Made by a program: the position numbers and the translations under genes. Under the pieces are notes generated by a model. The model ran no database searches. It had not been told where the DNA came from and saw only the letters and a list, made by a program, of their open reading frames with translations. This document shows, one piece after another, positions 47,275 to 55,848 of a stretch of DNA of 56,022 bases. Numbering within the stretch: the stretch's first letter is position 1; every line of letters begins with the position of its first letter. The stretch comes from Enterenecus faecium (GTDB lineage: Bacteria > Bacillota > Clostridia > Oscillospirales > Oscillospiraceae), in assembly GCA_018713215.1 (NCBI GenBank), contig DVFO01000026.1, positions 1 to 56,022 on the forward strand. The letters are read 5' to 3'.

Positions 47275-47306
47275 GCCCAACCCTTTCATGTACGAAAAGG
47301 GTGGGC
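47275..47306 (-). promoter_or_regulatory. Hairpin in the csp mRNA leader
   Basis: GCCC-a-ACCCTTT (47275-47286) pairs with AAAGGGT-GGGC (47296-47306), one bulged base. It lies in the untranslated leader of the cold-shock gene, where temperature-sensitive folding is common in this family. Confidence 0.55.
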
Positions 47307-47337
47307 GCAACAGTTCATACATCAAAACAACATGATT

Positions 47338-47367
47338 ATTATAGCATTGCCTCCCCAGAGGTGTCAA
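47338..47367 (-). promoter_or_regulatory. Promoter of csp
   Basis: On the minus strand: TTGACA (47367-47362), 18 bases, TATAAT (47343-47338). Confidence 0.78.
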
Positions 47368-47423
47368 GAATTTTCCTGTCGCACCCTGTCTGCTCCACCC
47401 CAACATTCTCCCCCTCCGGGGTG

Positions 47424-47452
47424 TTGACATTTCCCCTGTCCATCAGTAGAAT
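47424..47452 (+). promoter_or_regulatory. Promoter of the cysteine desulfurase gene
   Basis: TTGACA (47424-47429), 17 bases, TAGAAT (47447-47452); divergent from the csp promoter. Confidence 0.75.
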
Positions 47453-47502
47453 GTTATCTGCTCGTTTGCAAATATTATATTAATGTAAGAAGGTCTGTAT
47501 CT

Positions 47503-48639
47503 ATGTCCGTCACTTACTTCGATTATGCCGCCACCACTCCCGTCTCCCCCCAGGCCATGGAGGCCGTGGTGGAGGCCCTGCAACACTTTGGCAACCCCTC
47601 CTCCCGCTATCCCCTGGGCCGAGAGGCCGCCCAGGGAGTGAAGACCCACCGGGAGACGGTGGCCCGTGCTCTGGGCTGCACGCCCCAGGAGGTGTATTTT
47701 ACCTCCTGCGGCACCGAGGGCAACAACTGGGCCATCCGCCGAGGGGTGGAGCTCAACCGCCGGAAGGGCAAACACATCATCACCACCGCCATTGAGCACG
47801 CCGCCGTGCTGGAGACCTGCCGGGACCTGGAGCGCCAGGACTATGAGGTGACCTACCTCAAGCCGGACCGGGAGGGCCGCATCAACCCCCAGGACCTGGC
47901 CGCCGCCCTGCGCCCCGACACCGCCCTGGTGTCCATGATGCTGGTAAACAACGAGGTGGGTTCCGTCCTCCCGGTGGCCCAGTGTGTGAAGCTGGTGAAG
48001 GCCTATGACAAGACCATTCTGTTCCACTGCGACGCCGTCCAGGGCTTTTTGAAGGTGCCCTATACCATGGCGTCCCTGGGGGCGGACTTTGTCTCGGTGA
48101 GCGGCCACAAGATCGGGGCCCCTAAGGGCATCGGCGCCCTGCTGGTGAAAAAGGGGGTCCGTCTCACCCCCTACCTCACCGGAGGCGGGCAGGAAAACGG
48201 CATGCGCTCGGGCACCGAGCCCACCGCCCAGATCGCCGGGTTTGCCGCCGCCTGTCAGGCCACCCTGGCCCAGACTGACCGCCTCCCCCGCACCGCCGCC
48301 ATCAAGGCCTACACCCTCCAGAAGCTGCACGAGGCGCTGCCCCAGCTGGAGGTCATCACCCAGGGGGACGCCCCCCACATCTGCGCCGTCACCCTGCCCG
48401 GGTATAAGAGCGAGGTGGTGGTGCGGGTGCTGGGGGATGCGGGCATCTGCATCTCCTCCGGCTCCGCCTGCCACAAGGGCAAGCCCAGCCACGTCTTTGC
48501 CGCCCTGGGGCTGCCCAAGCCCTGGCTGGACGGGGCGCTGCGCCTGTCCTTCTCCCCCGCCTCCACCCAGGAGGAGGCGGACCGACTGGTAGCCGCTCTG
48601 AGAGAGGCCGCCGCCACCCTGTTTACCACTCTGTCCTAG
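47503..48639 (+). CDS. Cysteine desulfurase (NifS/IscS-like)
   Basis: A 378-residue PLP enzyme: YFDYAATTPVSPQAMEAVVE, CGTEGNNWAI, PLP-binding Lys203 (SVSGHKIGAPKGIGAL), GGGQENGMRSGTEP and catalytic Cys323 in CISSGSACHKGKPSHVF. It takes sulfur from cysteine as a persulfide, for Fe-S clusters or thiolated tRNA. No iscU or thiI gene is adjacent, so the acceptor is unknown. The TAG stop is formed at the very edge of a MITE (TSD TA plus the first G), so the insertion lies exactly at the gene end. Confidence 0.93.
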   Translation: MSVTYFDYAATTPVSPQAMEAVVEALQHFGNPSSRYPLGREAAQGVKTHRETVARALGCTPQEVYFTSCGTEGNNWAIRRGVELNRRKGKHIITTAIEHAAVLETCRDLERQDYEVTYLKPDREGRINPQDLAAALRPDTALVSMMLVNNEVGSVLPVAQCVKLVKAYDKTILFHCDAVQGFLKVPYTMASLGADFVSVSGHKIGAPKGIGALLVKKGVRLTPYLTGGGQENGMRSGTEPTAQIAGFAAACQATLAQTDRLPRTAAIKAYTLQKLHEALPQLEVITQGDAPHICAVTLPGYKSEVVVRVLGDAGICISSGSACHKGKPSHVFAALGLPKPWLDGALRLSFSPASTQEEADRLVAALREAAATLFTTLS

Positions 48640-48799
48640 GGCGTATCTGAAAACTAAGAAATCGCCGAATTTTCCACAAGCAACAGACAGATACAAGGCA
48701 AAAAGCGCAGGAATCCTGGGTGGATTCCGAGCATTTTTAACGCAGTAGCTGGCGTTGATTGTTGGGAAAGTCAATGATTTCGACTTTTCAGAAAGCCCC
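48639..48799. mobile_element. 161-bp MITE with terminal inverted repeats
   Basis: Ends GGGCGTATCTGAAAA (48639-48653) and TTTTCAGAAAGCCCC (48785-48799) are inverted copies (12 of 15), flanked by TA on both sides (48637-48638, 48800-48801). The inner parts also pair loosely, and a perfect hairpin GGAATCC-tgggt-GGATTCC sits in the middle. It encodes nothing and would need a transposase in trans, perhaps an IS5- or IS630/Tc1-like enzyme given the TA flanks. Confidence 0.7.
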
Positions 48800-48826
48800 T
48801 AATCTTATCGTACTGCGAGGTCTGTT

Positions 48827-50218
48827 ATGCGTTCCTTCTTCCGACGGGAGCCGGGCTTTTACCGCCATCTGGTGGCCCTGGCCCTCCCCATTCTCATTCA
48901 AAACCTCATCACCAACTCCCTCGGCCTGGTGGACACCTTCATGGTGGGCACCCTGGGCGAGGGCCCTCTGGCGGGGGTCACCCTGGCCAACATCCCGGTG
49001 TTTGTCATCCAGCTGATGATGTTCGGCATCCAGAGCGGCTCGGCGGTGCTCATCAGCCAGTACCGGGGCAAGGGAGACTACGCCTCCATCAACCGGGTTA
49101 TGGGCATCGGCATGTATGTGGCCGGGGCCATCACCCTGGTCTTTGCCCTCATCATGGGGTTTGCCACCCAGCCCTTCATGAGCCTGTTCGGCAACGACCC
49201 CGACGTCATCGCCACCGCCGCCCGCTACGCCCGCATTGTGGGCTGGTCCTACTTCTTTGACAGCTTTGTCCAGGTGTATATCGGGGCACACCGGGCCATG
49301 GGCAAGCCCAACCGGGGCATGTATATCCTGGCGGTGTCCATGCTGGGCAACACCTTCCTCAACTGGGTGTTCATCTTCGGCAACCTGGGCGCTCCCCGCA
49401 TGGCCGAGGAGGGCGCCGCCCTGGCCACTCTGCTGGCCCGTATTCTCTCCTGCTCCATTGCGGTGGTGTGGGCCATCCGGGACCGGGGCTTCCGCATCCA
49501 GCCCGTCCTCTTCTTCCGCCCCGGCCTGGAGATGACCCGGCGGTTTGTCCGCTTCTCCACCCCTGTCATGTGCAACGAGACCTTCTGGGGCCTGGGCACC
49601 TCCCTGTTCCCCACCATCATGGGCCACATGGACGGCTCCAAGGAGATTCTGGCCGCCTACGCCATCGCCGGCAACATCACCAACCTGTGCACGGTGGGCG
49701 TGTTCGCCATCGGCGGCACCGCCGCCATTCTGGTGGGCCAGGAGATCGGCTCGGGGCGCACCGACCAGGTGTTCAGCCTGGGGGCGCTGCTGGATGTGCT
49801 GGCCTTCACCTTCGGCCTGGTGTCGGGAGGCGTGTTCCTGCTCATCCTCTACTTCATCATCGCCCCCTACCTCTACCCCCTCTTCCACCTGTCCGCCCAG
49901 GCCGGGGACATCTGCACCATGATGCTCACGGTGGTCTTCTGCTTCATGCCCCTGCGCTCCTTTGACACCACCAACATCGTGGGGGTGCTCCGGGGCGGCG
50001 GCGACGTGCGCATGGCCACCCTCATCGACCTCTCCCCCCTGTGGCTGGCCGCCATTCCCCTGGCCGCCCTGTCCGGCCTGGTGTTCCAGCTGGGCATCTT
50101 CTGGGTGTACCTGTCCATGATGAGCGAGAACATCATCAAGTGTATCTTCGGCCTGCGCCGCTTCTTCAGTGCCCAGTGGATTCACGACGTGACCATCGTG
50201 TCCTTTGAAAAGGAATAA
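48827..50218 (+). CDS. MATE-family efflux transporter
   Basis: A 463-residue protein of twelve helices in two MatE repeats: LVALALPILIQNLITNSLGLVDTFMVGTLGEGPLAGVTLAN at the start, and the second repeat from about residue 240 (FSTPVMCNETFWGLGTSLFPTIMGH, AYAIAGNITNLC). It exports cationic drugs or metabolites using H+ or Na+. It lies 27 bases after the MITE, which therefore separates it from the desulfurase gene and may supply or disrupt its promoter. No strong ribosome site (TGCGAGG). Confidence 0.93.
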   Translation: MRSFFRREPGFYRHLVALALPILIQNLITNSLGLVDTFMVGTLGEGPLAGVTLANIPVFVIQLMMFGIQSGSAVLISQYRGKGDYASINRVMGIGMYVAGAITLVFALIMGFATQPFMSLFGNDPDVIATAARYARIVGWSYFFDSFVQVYIGAHRAMGKPNRGMYILAVSMLGNTFLNWVFIFGNLGAPRMAEEGAALATLLARILSCSIAVVWAIRDRGFRIQPVLFFRPGLEMTRRFVRFSTPVMCNETFWGLGTSLFPTIMGHMDGSKEILAAYAIAGNITNLCTVGVFAIGGTAAILVGQEIGSGRTDQVFSLGALLDVLAFTFGLVSGGVFLLILYFIIAPYLYPLFHLSAQAGDICTMMLTVVFCFMPLRSFDTTNIVGVLRGGGDVRMATLIDLSPLWLAAIPLAALSGLVFQLGIFWVYLSMMSENIIKCIFGLRRFFSAQWIHDVTIVSFEKE

Positions 50219-50228
50219 CCAAGATATG

Positions 50229-50264
50229 AAAAAGCCGGAGTCAGGACCTGACTCCGGCTTTTTT
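50229..50264. terminator. Bidirectional terminator
   Basis: AAAAAGCCGGAGTCAG / CTGACTCCGGCTTTTT with a GAC loop and a T-run; between the converging MATE and surface-protein genes. Confidence 0.92.
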
Positions 50265-50271
50265 GAGCTTA

Positions 50272-53200
50272 TCAGCTGCGGCGACGGCGCACGGCAACGG
50301 TGGCGCCGGCCAGCAGGCACACAGCGGCGGCCAGAGCCACCACATAGCCCATCAGCTGGGCGTTGTCCCCGGTCTGGGGTACGCTTTCGGGCTTCTCGGT
50401 GGTCTGGGGCTTGTCGGTGGCCTCAGGCTTCTGGGAGACCTCGGGGGTCTCAGAGGGCTGGGGATTCTCAGCGGTGAGGCCCTCATAGGCGGCCTTCAGG
50501 GCTTCGGCGGCGGCATCCACGGTGGCCTGATCCTCCTCAGACAGGGTCTCGTCGGACATCACGGCCTGGGCAGCAGCCAGAGCGCTGCGGAAGGTGGCCA
50601 CAGACTCGGCGGTGTAGCCCTCCAGGTCGGTATCCTGGTACCGATGGATGAGGTCTTCCAGGATGGACTTGTCGGCCTTGAAGCGCTGGGCCAGGATGGC
50701 ACCCAGCAGCTCGTCCACCACGGGCTGGATCTCCCCGTCCATGGCGTCCTGGTCGGCGTACACGTCCTTGGCCTTGGCCAGGGCGTCCACCAGCAGCTGC
50801 CAGTTGTCGGGCACATACTTGTCGGCGTTGTCCACCATGCCGTCGGCCCGGGTGATGAGCAGCTCCAGCATGGTCTTGTCTCCCTTGGTGAAGTCCAGCA
50901 TGTGGATGGCCTCCACCAACTGGTCAAAGGCGGCGTCCACCTGGGTCTGGGTGGCGGCGGGGTCGTCCAGAACCGCCTTGGCGTTCTCCATGGCGGACTC
51001 AAACTTGGCAGCCACGGTGGGAATCAGGTTAGAGGTGTCCTGCTCCAGGGCGTAGTTGTAGGCGTACTCCAGCAGGAACTTGTCGGCCTGGCCGGGCTGC
51101 TCCTCCTTCTCCAGAGCGGCCTTGGCCTGCTCCAGAGCGTCGGTGGCAGCGGCAAGGTCGGCAGGGGTAGCGGCGCTGTTGAGCAGCAGAGTCTGGGCCT
51201 GAGTCAGTGCGGCCTGGAAGGCGTCCCAGCTCTCCTGGGTGTAGCCGTCATTGGTGAGAGCGGCGCACTCCTCCACCAGCTGCTCCAGAGCGGCGCGGTT
51301 GGCGGGCACCAAGGCCATGGCGGCGGCCTCCAGCTCGGCCTGGGCAGCGCTGACCTCAGCGGCAGTGGCGGAAGTGCCCTTGTCCAGAATGGCCTGGGCG
51401 TTGGTGAGGGCGGCGTCATAGCGCTCCCAGCTGTCCTGAGTGTAGTCGGAAGCCTGGAGGTTTGCCTCCACCTGGGCATCCACAGCGGCCTGGAGGCTGC
51501 TGTTGTCCACGGTCTGGCCGCCGTACTGCTGCATCAGACGGGCATACTCCTCAGAGGTAATACGGATGGGGGTGCCGTGGCGGGCACGGCTGGGCATCTT
51601 AAAGGCGGTGTCGGGCTGGGCAAACTCGCCGGTGGTCAGGTCATCGGTGACCAGGGGGTAATAGCCAATGCCGCCAAACTGGTCCACCAGCAGGCAGTAA
51701 GCGCCGTTGTCCTGGTCATCCTGGTTGAACTTGAAGATGGTGGGTCCCTCCACCCACTGGTTGGCGTTGAGGGAGTCGGAGGGGATGTGGGTCCACTCGC
51801 CCAGCAGGGTGTCGGCCACTTCCACGTACACGGTCTTGGTCTTGGCGCCGTAGTCGTTGGTGGCGCCGCCCTCGTTCTTGGTGTAGCGGTAGTACTTGCC
51901 GTCCTCCACGCTGTAGATGATGGTGGTGTCAATGGAGGACTCGTCCATCTCAATGAACACCTGGGGCTCGGTGAAGGTGTAGAAGTCCCGGGTCTTGGCG
52001 TAATACAGCCGCTGCTTGGCGTAGCCGTCCTCTTCCACCTTGGAGGCCCAATACACCACATACTCTCCGGTGAGAGGATCATAGGTGGCCTCGGGGGCCC
52101 AGGTGCAGCCGGCGTCAATGCCAGCGCTGACGGTGATCATGCGCATGTCAGACCAGTTCACCAGGTCGGTGGACTCCCACACCATCAGGGCCTGGCTGCC
52201 TGCGGTCTGGGCCCGGTTCCAGTCGCCGTTGCCGTAAATCTTCAGGTCGGTGGCGATGAGGTAGAACTTGTCCCCCTCGGGAGAGCGGATGATGAAGGGG
52301 TCACGGACGCCCTTCTCGCCCTTGTCGGAGGTGAGCACAGGCTTATTCTCGTTGAGGTCGGTCCAGTTCAGGCCGTCCTGGCTGGCGGCAAAGTAGATCT
52401 GCTCGCCGTCGGAGTAGCCCTCGCCGGCAAAGTAGGTAAAGAAGTAGTCGGTGTAGTCCTCCTCGCTGATTTTCTCGGGGGCGGCCTTCACGGTGAGGGC
52501 GATGTCCTTGGTGACGGTCTGGTCGGCCAGGGTCACCTGGGCGGTGACGGTGACCACGGTGTCACTGGCGGGACGGGTGACGGTTCCGGCGGGGGTGTCG
52601 TCATAGCCCTCCACGGTGGCGGGAATGGGCTCCACGTTGACGATGTCGGCCCGGTCAGTGGTCCAGGTAATGTCCAAGCCGTTGGAAGTGGTCTCAGGCA
52701 GGGTGATGTTGCCCCGCACGTCGTCCTTGTTGGGGATGTCGATGGACTCCAGGGCCTCGGTGAGCTCCTGGTCCACGTCCAGAGGCATCACGGTGACCTT
52801 CAGCTCCACGGTGTAGCTCTCGCTGTCCACCTGGAAGGACACGGGGATGGTGACCTTGGTCTCCTGGCCCACCACGGCGTGGACGGTGCCGTCGGCGGCG
52901 ATGACGTCGGTGTTATCCCAGGTGCCCCAGGTGAGGGTCACGTTGTCCAGCTTGGTGGGGAAGGTGAGGTCGTCGGTGACGGTGTCCAGGCTGGCGTTGT
53001 CCCCCTTGACCACGTCATACAGGTCAGCCATGACCATGTCCGCCTTGTCCTCCGCGGTGGGCAGAGAGGCCTCGATTTCGGACTTGCTCAGGGCATAGGA
53101 CCAGACCTTCACGTCGGAGATGTTGGCCTTGAGCAGGGAGTCCAGGGTGTACAGGGACTTGCCGATGTAGCCCATCACGTCTCCCTCGGGGAGCACGTCC

Positions 53201-54795
53201 TGAATGGTCTTGTCCTGGGTGACGGTGGACACCCGCTCCCCGTCCAGATACAGGCTCAGGGTGCCGCCCCGGCCCACCAAAGTCACGGTGCCGAAGCCCT
53301 CCACGTGGCCCATACCGCTGTCCACCACGGGCAGGCGGGTCTCCTTCCAGGCGCTTCCGGTGCCGGTCTTGATGGCGGCCAGGAAGTTGCCGTTGCTCTC
53401 ACAGGGATTGACGAAGATGTAGTCCCCCACGTTCTTGTCGTTCCAGTTGCCGAAGCCGTCGCCGATGGTCAGCAGCCAGTGGGCGGCGTTGGTCTGGGTG
53501 GTGACGGTGGCCTGCATGGTGAAGTTCTCACTGTCCCCAATGGCCTCGGTGATGGAGGAGGGCAGGGTGGCATAACCAGCCCCGTCCAGCTGCCACACGG
53601 TCTGATCGCCGTAGGTGACGAAGTCGCCGTCCTGGGTGTCATACAGGGTGGCGTCGTTGCCGTTGCCGGACACGTCCACCAGGGTGTTGCCCTCGTGGGT
53701 CATGTCGTAGGCGGCCACCAGCTCGCCCTCGTTGCTGCCCGGCTCCCCGGCCAGCACGGTGACGGTGATGGTCTTTTCCACGCTCTCGCCGTGGATGGTA
53801 ATGGTCACAGGGATGGTGACGGTGATGTCGCCGTCCACAGAGGGGGTGACCACGCCGTCAGAGTCCACCACGTCGGGGTTGCTGCTCTCCCCCCAGGTGA
53901 GGGTGGCGCTGCCCACGGTGGTGGGGAAGTACAGATCACGGGTCACTTGGTCGGCGGAGGGGTTGCCGCTGAGCACCTCTGCCATGATGTCGTCCATCAT
54001 CAGATCGGCCAGCACCTCCACACCGGGCATGCTGGCTTGGACCTGCTCCTGGGTCAGGGCCTCGTCATAGACCTTCATGTCCACCACATCGGCGGTGAGC
54101 ATGGGGTCGGGGGCGTAGAGGGACTTGCCGATGTAGCCCAGCACATCCCCGTCGGGGATGACATCGGCCAGGTTGTAGTCGTGGTCAATGGTGGAGATGG
54201 CCACGCCGTCCAGGTAGGTGGTGACGGTCTGGGCCTCGCTGACCACGGTGAGGGTGTGGTAGCCGTCACTCCAGCCCACATTGGGCACGCTGCTGCGCTT
54301 CTCGCCGCCGGCGGCCTCGTTGCCCACCTTAATGCCCGTGAGGGTCTTTCCGGCATAGCTGCCCTGGTTGGACTTGGGGCCCACAAACAGATAGTTGCCA
54401 ATGCGGCCATCCCCCCAGTTGCCCACGCCATCGCCGATGACCCAGGCCCACTGGGCGGAGTTGCCCCCGTCCACAGACAGGGTGATCTCCACGGCGCAGT
54501 CGTTGTCCGACTCAGAGATCAGCCCCTGGGGCAGGGTGGCGTACTGCTTGTTGGCAAAGTGCAGCACATTGGCGTCCCCGTAGGTGGAGAAATTCCCGTC
54601 TACGGTGTTGTACAACGTGGCATGGTTGTCATTTCCCGACACGTCCAGCAGCTGATTGCCGCTGTGGGACATGTCATAGTGGGCAGTGGGCTCCAGAGGC
54701 TCCGCCGCTCGCACCGTGCCCGAAAGGGGCACCAGCGACAGGGTCATCACCGCTGCCAGGGCCGCAGATGCCGGCCGTTTCCAGTTGGTCTTCAT
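50272..54795 (-). CDS. Wall-anchored multidomain GH43-like glycosidase with LamG, Ig-like and FIVAR domains
   Basis: 1507 residues. Signal peptide 1-31; LamG lectin-like domain (about 35-260); Ig-like domain (260-355); second LamG (356-585), similar to the first (YDM.H.GN, GYIGKSLY, both near the same place); two more Ig-like domains (586-760). A five-bladed propeller (about 770-1090) has GH43 hallmarks GVRDPFIIR, TWAPEATYD and VEGPTIFKF. FIVAR-type helical repeats (1105-1430) follow, then a Pro/Thr/Glu linker and a sortase signal VPQTGDN, hydrophobic helix and RRRRS. Likely cleaves arabinose-, xylose- or galactose-containing glycans at the cell surface. ATG 54795 is chosen because AAGGAGG lies 5 bases upstream. 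No sortase gene is near. Confidence 0.88.
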   Translation of the reverse strand: MKTNWKRPASAALAAVMTLSLVPLSGTVRAAEPLEPTAHYDMSHSGNQLLDVSGNDNHATLYNTVDGNFSTYGDANVLHFANKQYATLPQGLISESDNDCAVEITLSVDGGNSAQWAWVIGDGVGNWGDGRIGNYLFVGPKSNQGSYAGKTLTGIKVGNEAAGGEKRSSVPNVGWSDGYHTLTVVSEAQTVTTYLDGVAISTIDHDYNLADVIPDGDVLGYIGKSLYAPDPMLTADVVDMKVYDEALTQEQVQASMPGVEVLADLMMDDIMAEVLSGNPSADQVTRDLYFPTTVGSATLTWGESSNPDVVDSDGVVTPSVDGDITVTIPVTITIHGESVEKTITVTVLAGEPGSNEGELVAAYDMTHEGNTLVDVSGNGNDATLYDTQDGDFVTYGDQTVWQLDGAGYATLPSSITEAIGDSENFTMQATVTTQTNAAHWLLTIGDGFGNWNDKNVGDYIFVNPCESNGNFLAAIKTGTGSAWKETRLPVVDSGMGHVEGFGTVTLVGRGGTLSLYLDGERVSTVTQDKTIQDVLPEGDVMGYIGKSLYTLDSLLKANISDVKVWSYALSKSEIEASLPTAEDKADMVMADLYDVVKGDNASLDTVTDDLTFPTKLDNVTLTWGTWDNTDVIAADGTVHAVVGQETKVTIPVSFQVDSESYTVELKVTVMPLDVDQELTEALESIDIPNKDDVRGNITLPETTSNGLDITWTTDRADIVNVEPIPATVEGYDDTPAGTVTRPASDTVVTVTAQVTLADQTVTKDIALTVKAAPEKISEEDYTDYFFTYFAGEGYSDGEQIYFAASQDGLNWTDLNENKPVLTSDKGEKGVRDPFIIRSPEGDKFYLIATDLKIYGNGDWNRAQTAGSQALMVWESTDLVNWSDMRMITVSAGIDAGCTWAPEATYDPLTGEYVVYWASKVEEDGYAKQRLYYAKTRDFYTFTEPQVFIEMDESSIDTTIIYSVEDGKYYRYTKNEGGATNDYGAKTKTVYVEVADTLLGEWTHIPSDSLNANQWVEGPTIFKFNQDDQDNGAYCLLVDQFGGIGYYPLVTDDLTTGEFAQPDTAFKMPSRARHGTPIRITSEEYARLMQQYGGQTVDNSSLQAAVDAQVEANLQASDYTQDSWERYDAALTNAQAILDKGTSATAAEVSAAQAELEAAAMALVPANRAALEQLVEECAALTNDGYTQESWDAFQAALTQAQTLLLNSAATPADLAAATDALEQAKAALEKEEQPGQADKFLLEYAYNYALEQDTSNLIPTVAAKFESAMENAKAVLDDPAATQTQVDAAFDQLVEAIHMLDFTKGDKTMLELLITRADGMVDNADKYVPDNWQLLVDALAKAKDVYADQDAMDGEIQPVVDELLGAILAQRFKADKSILEDLIHRYQDTDLEGYTAESVATFRSALAAAQAVMSDETLSEEDQATVDAAAEALKAAYEGLTAENPQPSETPEVSQKPEATDKPQTTEKPESVPQTGDNAQLMGYVVALAAAVCLLAGATVAVRRRRS

Positions 54796-55042
54796 AGCTT
54801 CCTCCTTATTTGCCAAGATTGGTATGCTTATTGTACCATAGTCTGTCCATTTTGCTCAAGGGAAAGCCGGTCAACTCTGTAAATTTGTACGTACTTTACA
54901 ATACAACTTTTCCGCTCTTCCCGTCTTTTTCCAGACAACCTCCACTTTTCCCGCTGTTTTTGTACGGATAAGTTGTAAGATTCCGGTAAACAGGCCAGAT
55001 TGGAAACTGTGATAACGTCAAATTTCCGCCGCTGCACACAAA
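54796..55042. other. Spacer upstream of the surface-protein gene
   Basis: About 250 bases, more AT-rich, without recognisable genes; holds the promoter of the leftward surface-protein gene. Confidence 0.5.
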
Positions 55043-55082
55043 ATCGGCTGTGGCACGCCGCCCTTGACCTGCCACAGCCGAT
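55043..55082 (-). terminator. Terminator of the spoIIID remnant
   Basis: 13-bp perfect arms ATCGGCTGTGGCA / TGCCACAGCCGAT (55043-55055, 55070-55082); on the minus strand followed by TTTTGTG. It starts 7 bases after the stop of the orphan spoIIID tail, as a normal gene terminator would. Confidence 0.82.
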
Positions 55083-55089
55083 GATGTTC

Positions 55090-55152
55090 TCATTCCCCTT
55101 TGTACTTTTTCCGGGTGGCCATGCCGCCCCGGATGTGTCGCTGGGCCTTAAT
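55090..55152 (-). pseudogene. spoIIID: Orphan 3' end of spoIIID
   Basis: Twenty codons and a TGA reading IKAQRHIRGGMATRKKYKGE. This is the C-terminal end of the sporulation regulator SpoIIID, whose family ends xERHIRGGxATKxKYKG. No start or body is present: a stop codon lies directly upstream (55153-55155), then the RloB gene. A normal terminator follows. SpoIIID is about 85 residues and needed in the mother cell during sporulation, so an intact copy probably exists, possibly rebuilt at the other end of an inserted island to the right. Confidence 0.75.
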
Positions 55153-55179
55153 CTATCTTCTGTATGTAACCACCTCAAT

Positions 55180-55848
55180 CTATAAATATGGTTTTAACTT
55201 TTCCACAAGTTCGTACACCTTTGTGCCAGGCGCAGCTTGCGATGGCATTCGGCCACTATTAATCACATCTAATTTTTTAGCATTTCTTATGGCATGTTCC
55301 ATGTACGGGCGCAAAATTTCATAAACATCCTGACGGTTCTTTTGGTAGGTACCCACACCAATGCTCTCAAACCATTCCGTAAGTTTTGGCCAATATTCTG
55401 TTCTATGAATGTCCGAATGCATATAACTAAAATGCAGCAAAAACCACAACTCTATACATTGGTTAGACCATATTGCATGATATTCTGTTTCTTCGTTGCT
55501 AGATTCATTGCATAATTGTACAACTGCATCCACATGTTCAGAGGGAAAATCATCCACATCATATACGATCCATACATGCCGGTAGATGTTTGCACTGTTC
55601 GCTGCCCTGTCTCTAGCCCGACGAAACAAGCTTATTGTATTGTCTCCTTCTCCAAAAATATCTAACTGTATTCTTCCCTTGTAATTTCTGTTAATAATCG
55701 AGCGAATTGCATCAAAATATGCCGGTTCTGTATCAGTTCCCTCCGTTACAATTAGGTGATATTCAGGTTGAAGTTTCTTAATGCAGACTTGCCCCCTCTT
55801 CATCCAGGCCTTTCCTAGGTCACTTTTTTTGGGTGGCCGTAAACTCAC
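55180..55848 (-). CDS. RloB-family protein (AbiLii-like defence component)
   Basis: A 222-residue protein with the RloB pattern: YHLIVTEGTDTEPAYFDAIR (TOPRIM-like acidic start), RHVWIVYDVDDFP (second acidic motif), SNQCIELWFLLHF and a basic helical end. RloB proteins are usually encoded with an AAA15 ATPase and act in abortive infection (AbiL-type) systems, the TOPRIM-like part being the presumed effector nuclease. It starts with GTG at 55848 overlapping the ATPase stop by 4 bases. Base composition is markedly more AT-rich than the chromosome around it. Confidence 0.85.
   Translation of the reverse strand: MSLRPPKKSDLGKAWMKRGQVCIKKLQPEYHLIVTEGTDTEPAYFDAIRSIINRNYKGRIQLDIFGEGDNTISLFRRARDRAANSANIYRHVWIVYDVDDFPSEHVDAVVQLCNESSNEETEYHAIWSNQCIELWFLLHFSYMHSDIHRTEYWPKLTEWFESIGVGTYQKNRQDVYEILRPYMEHAIRNAKKLDVINSGRMPSQAAPGTKVYELVEKLKPYL

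Noticed and set aside
50263..54882. A 1539-codon open frame on the plus strand opposite the surface-protein gene
   Set aside because: It is antisense to a clear signal-peptide, LamG and sortase-anchored protein, is almost all Gly/Val/His/Leu, and has no ribosome site. C-ending codons on the minus strand keep the opposite frame free of stops.
54828..55178. A 116-codon minus-strand frame spanning the spoIIID tail and terminator
   Set aside because: It reads the spoIIID tail in the wrong frame, runs through the terminator, and has no similarity to known proteins.
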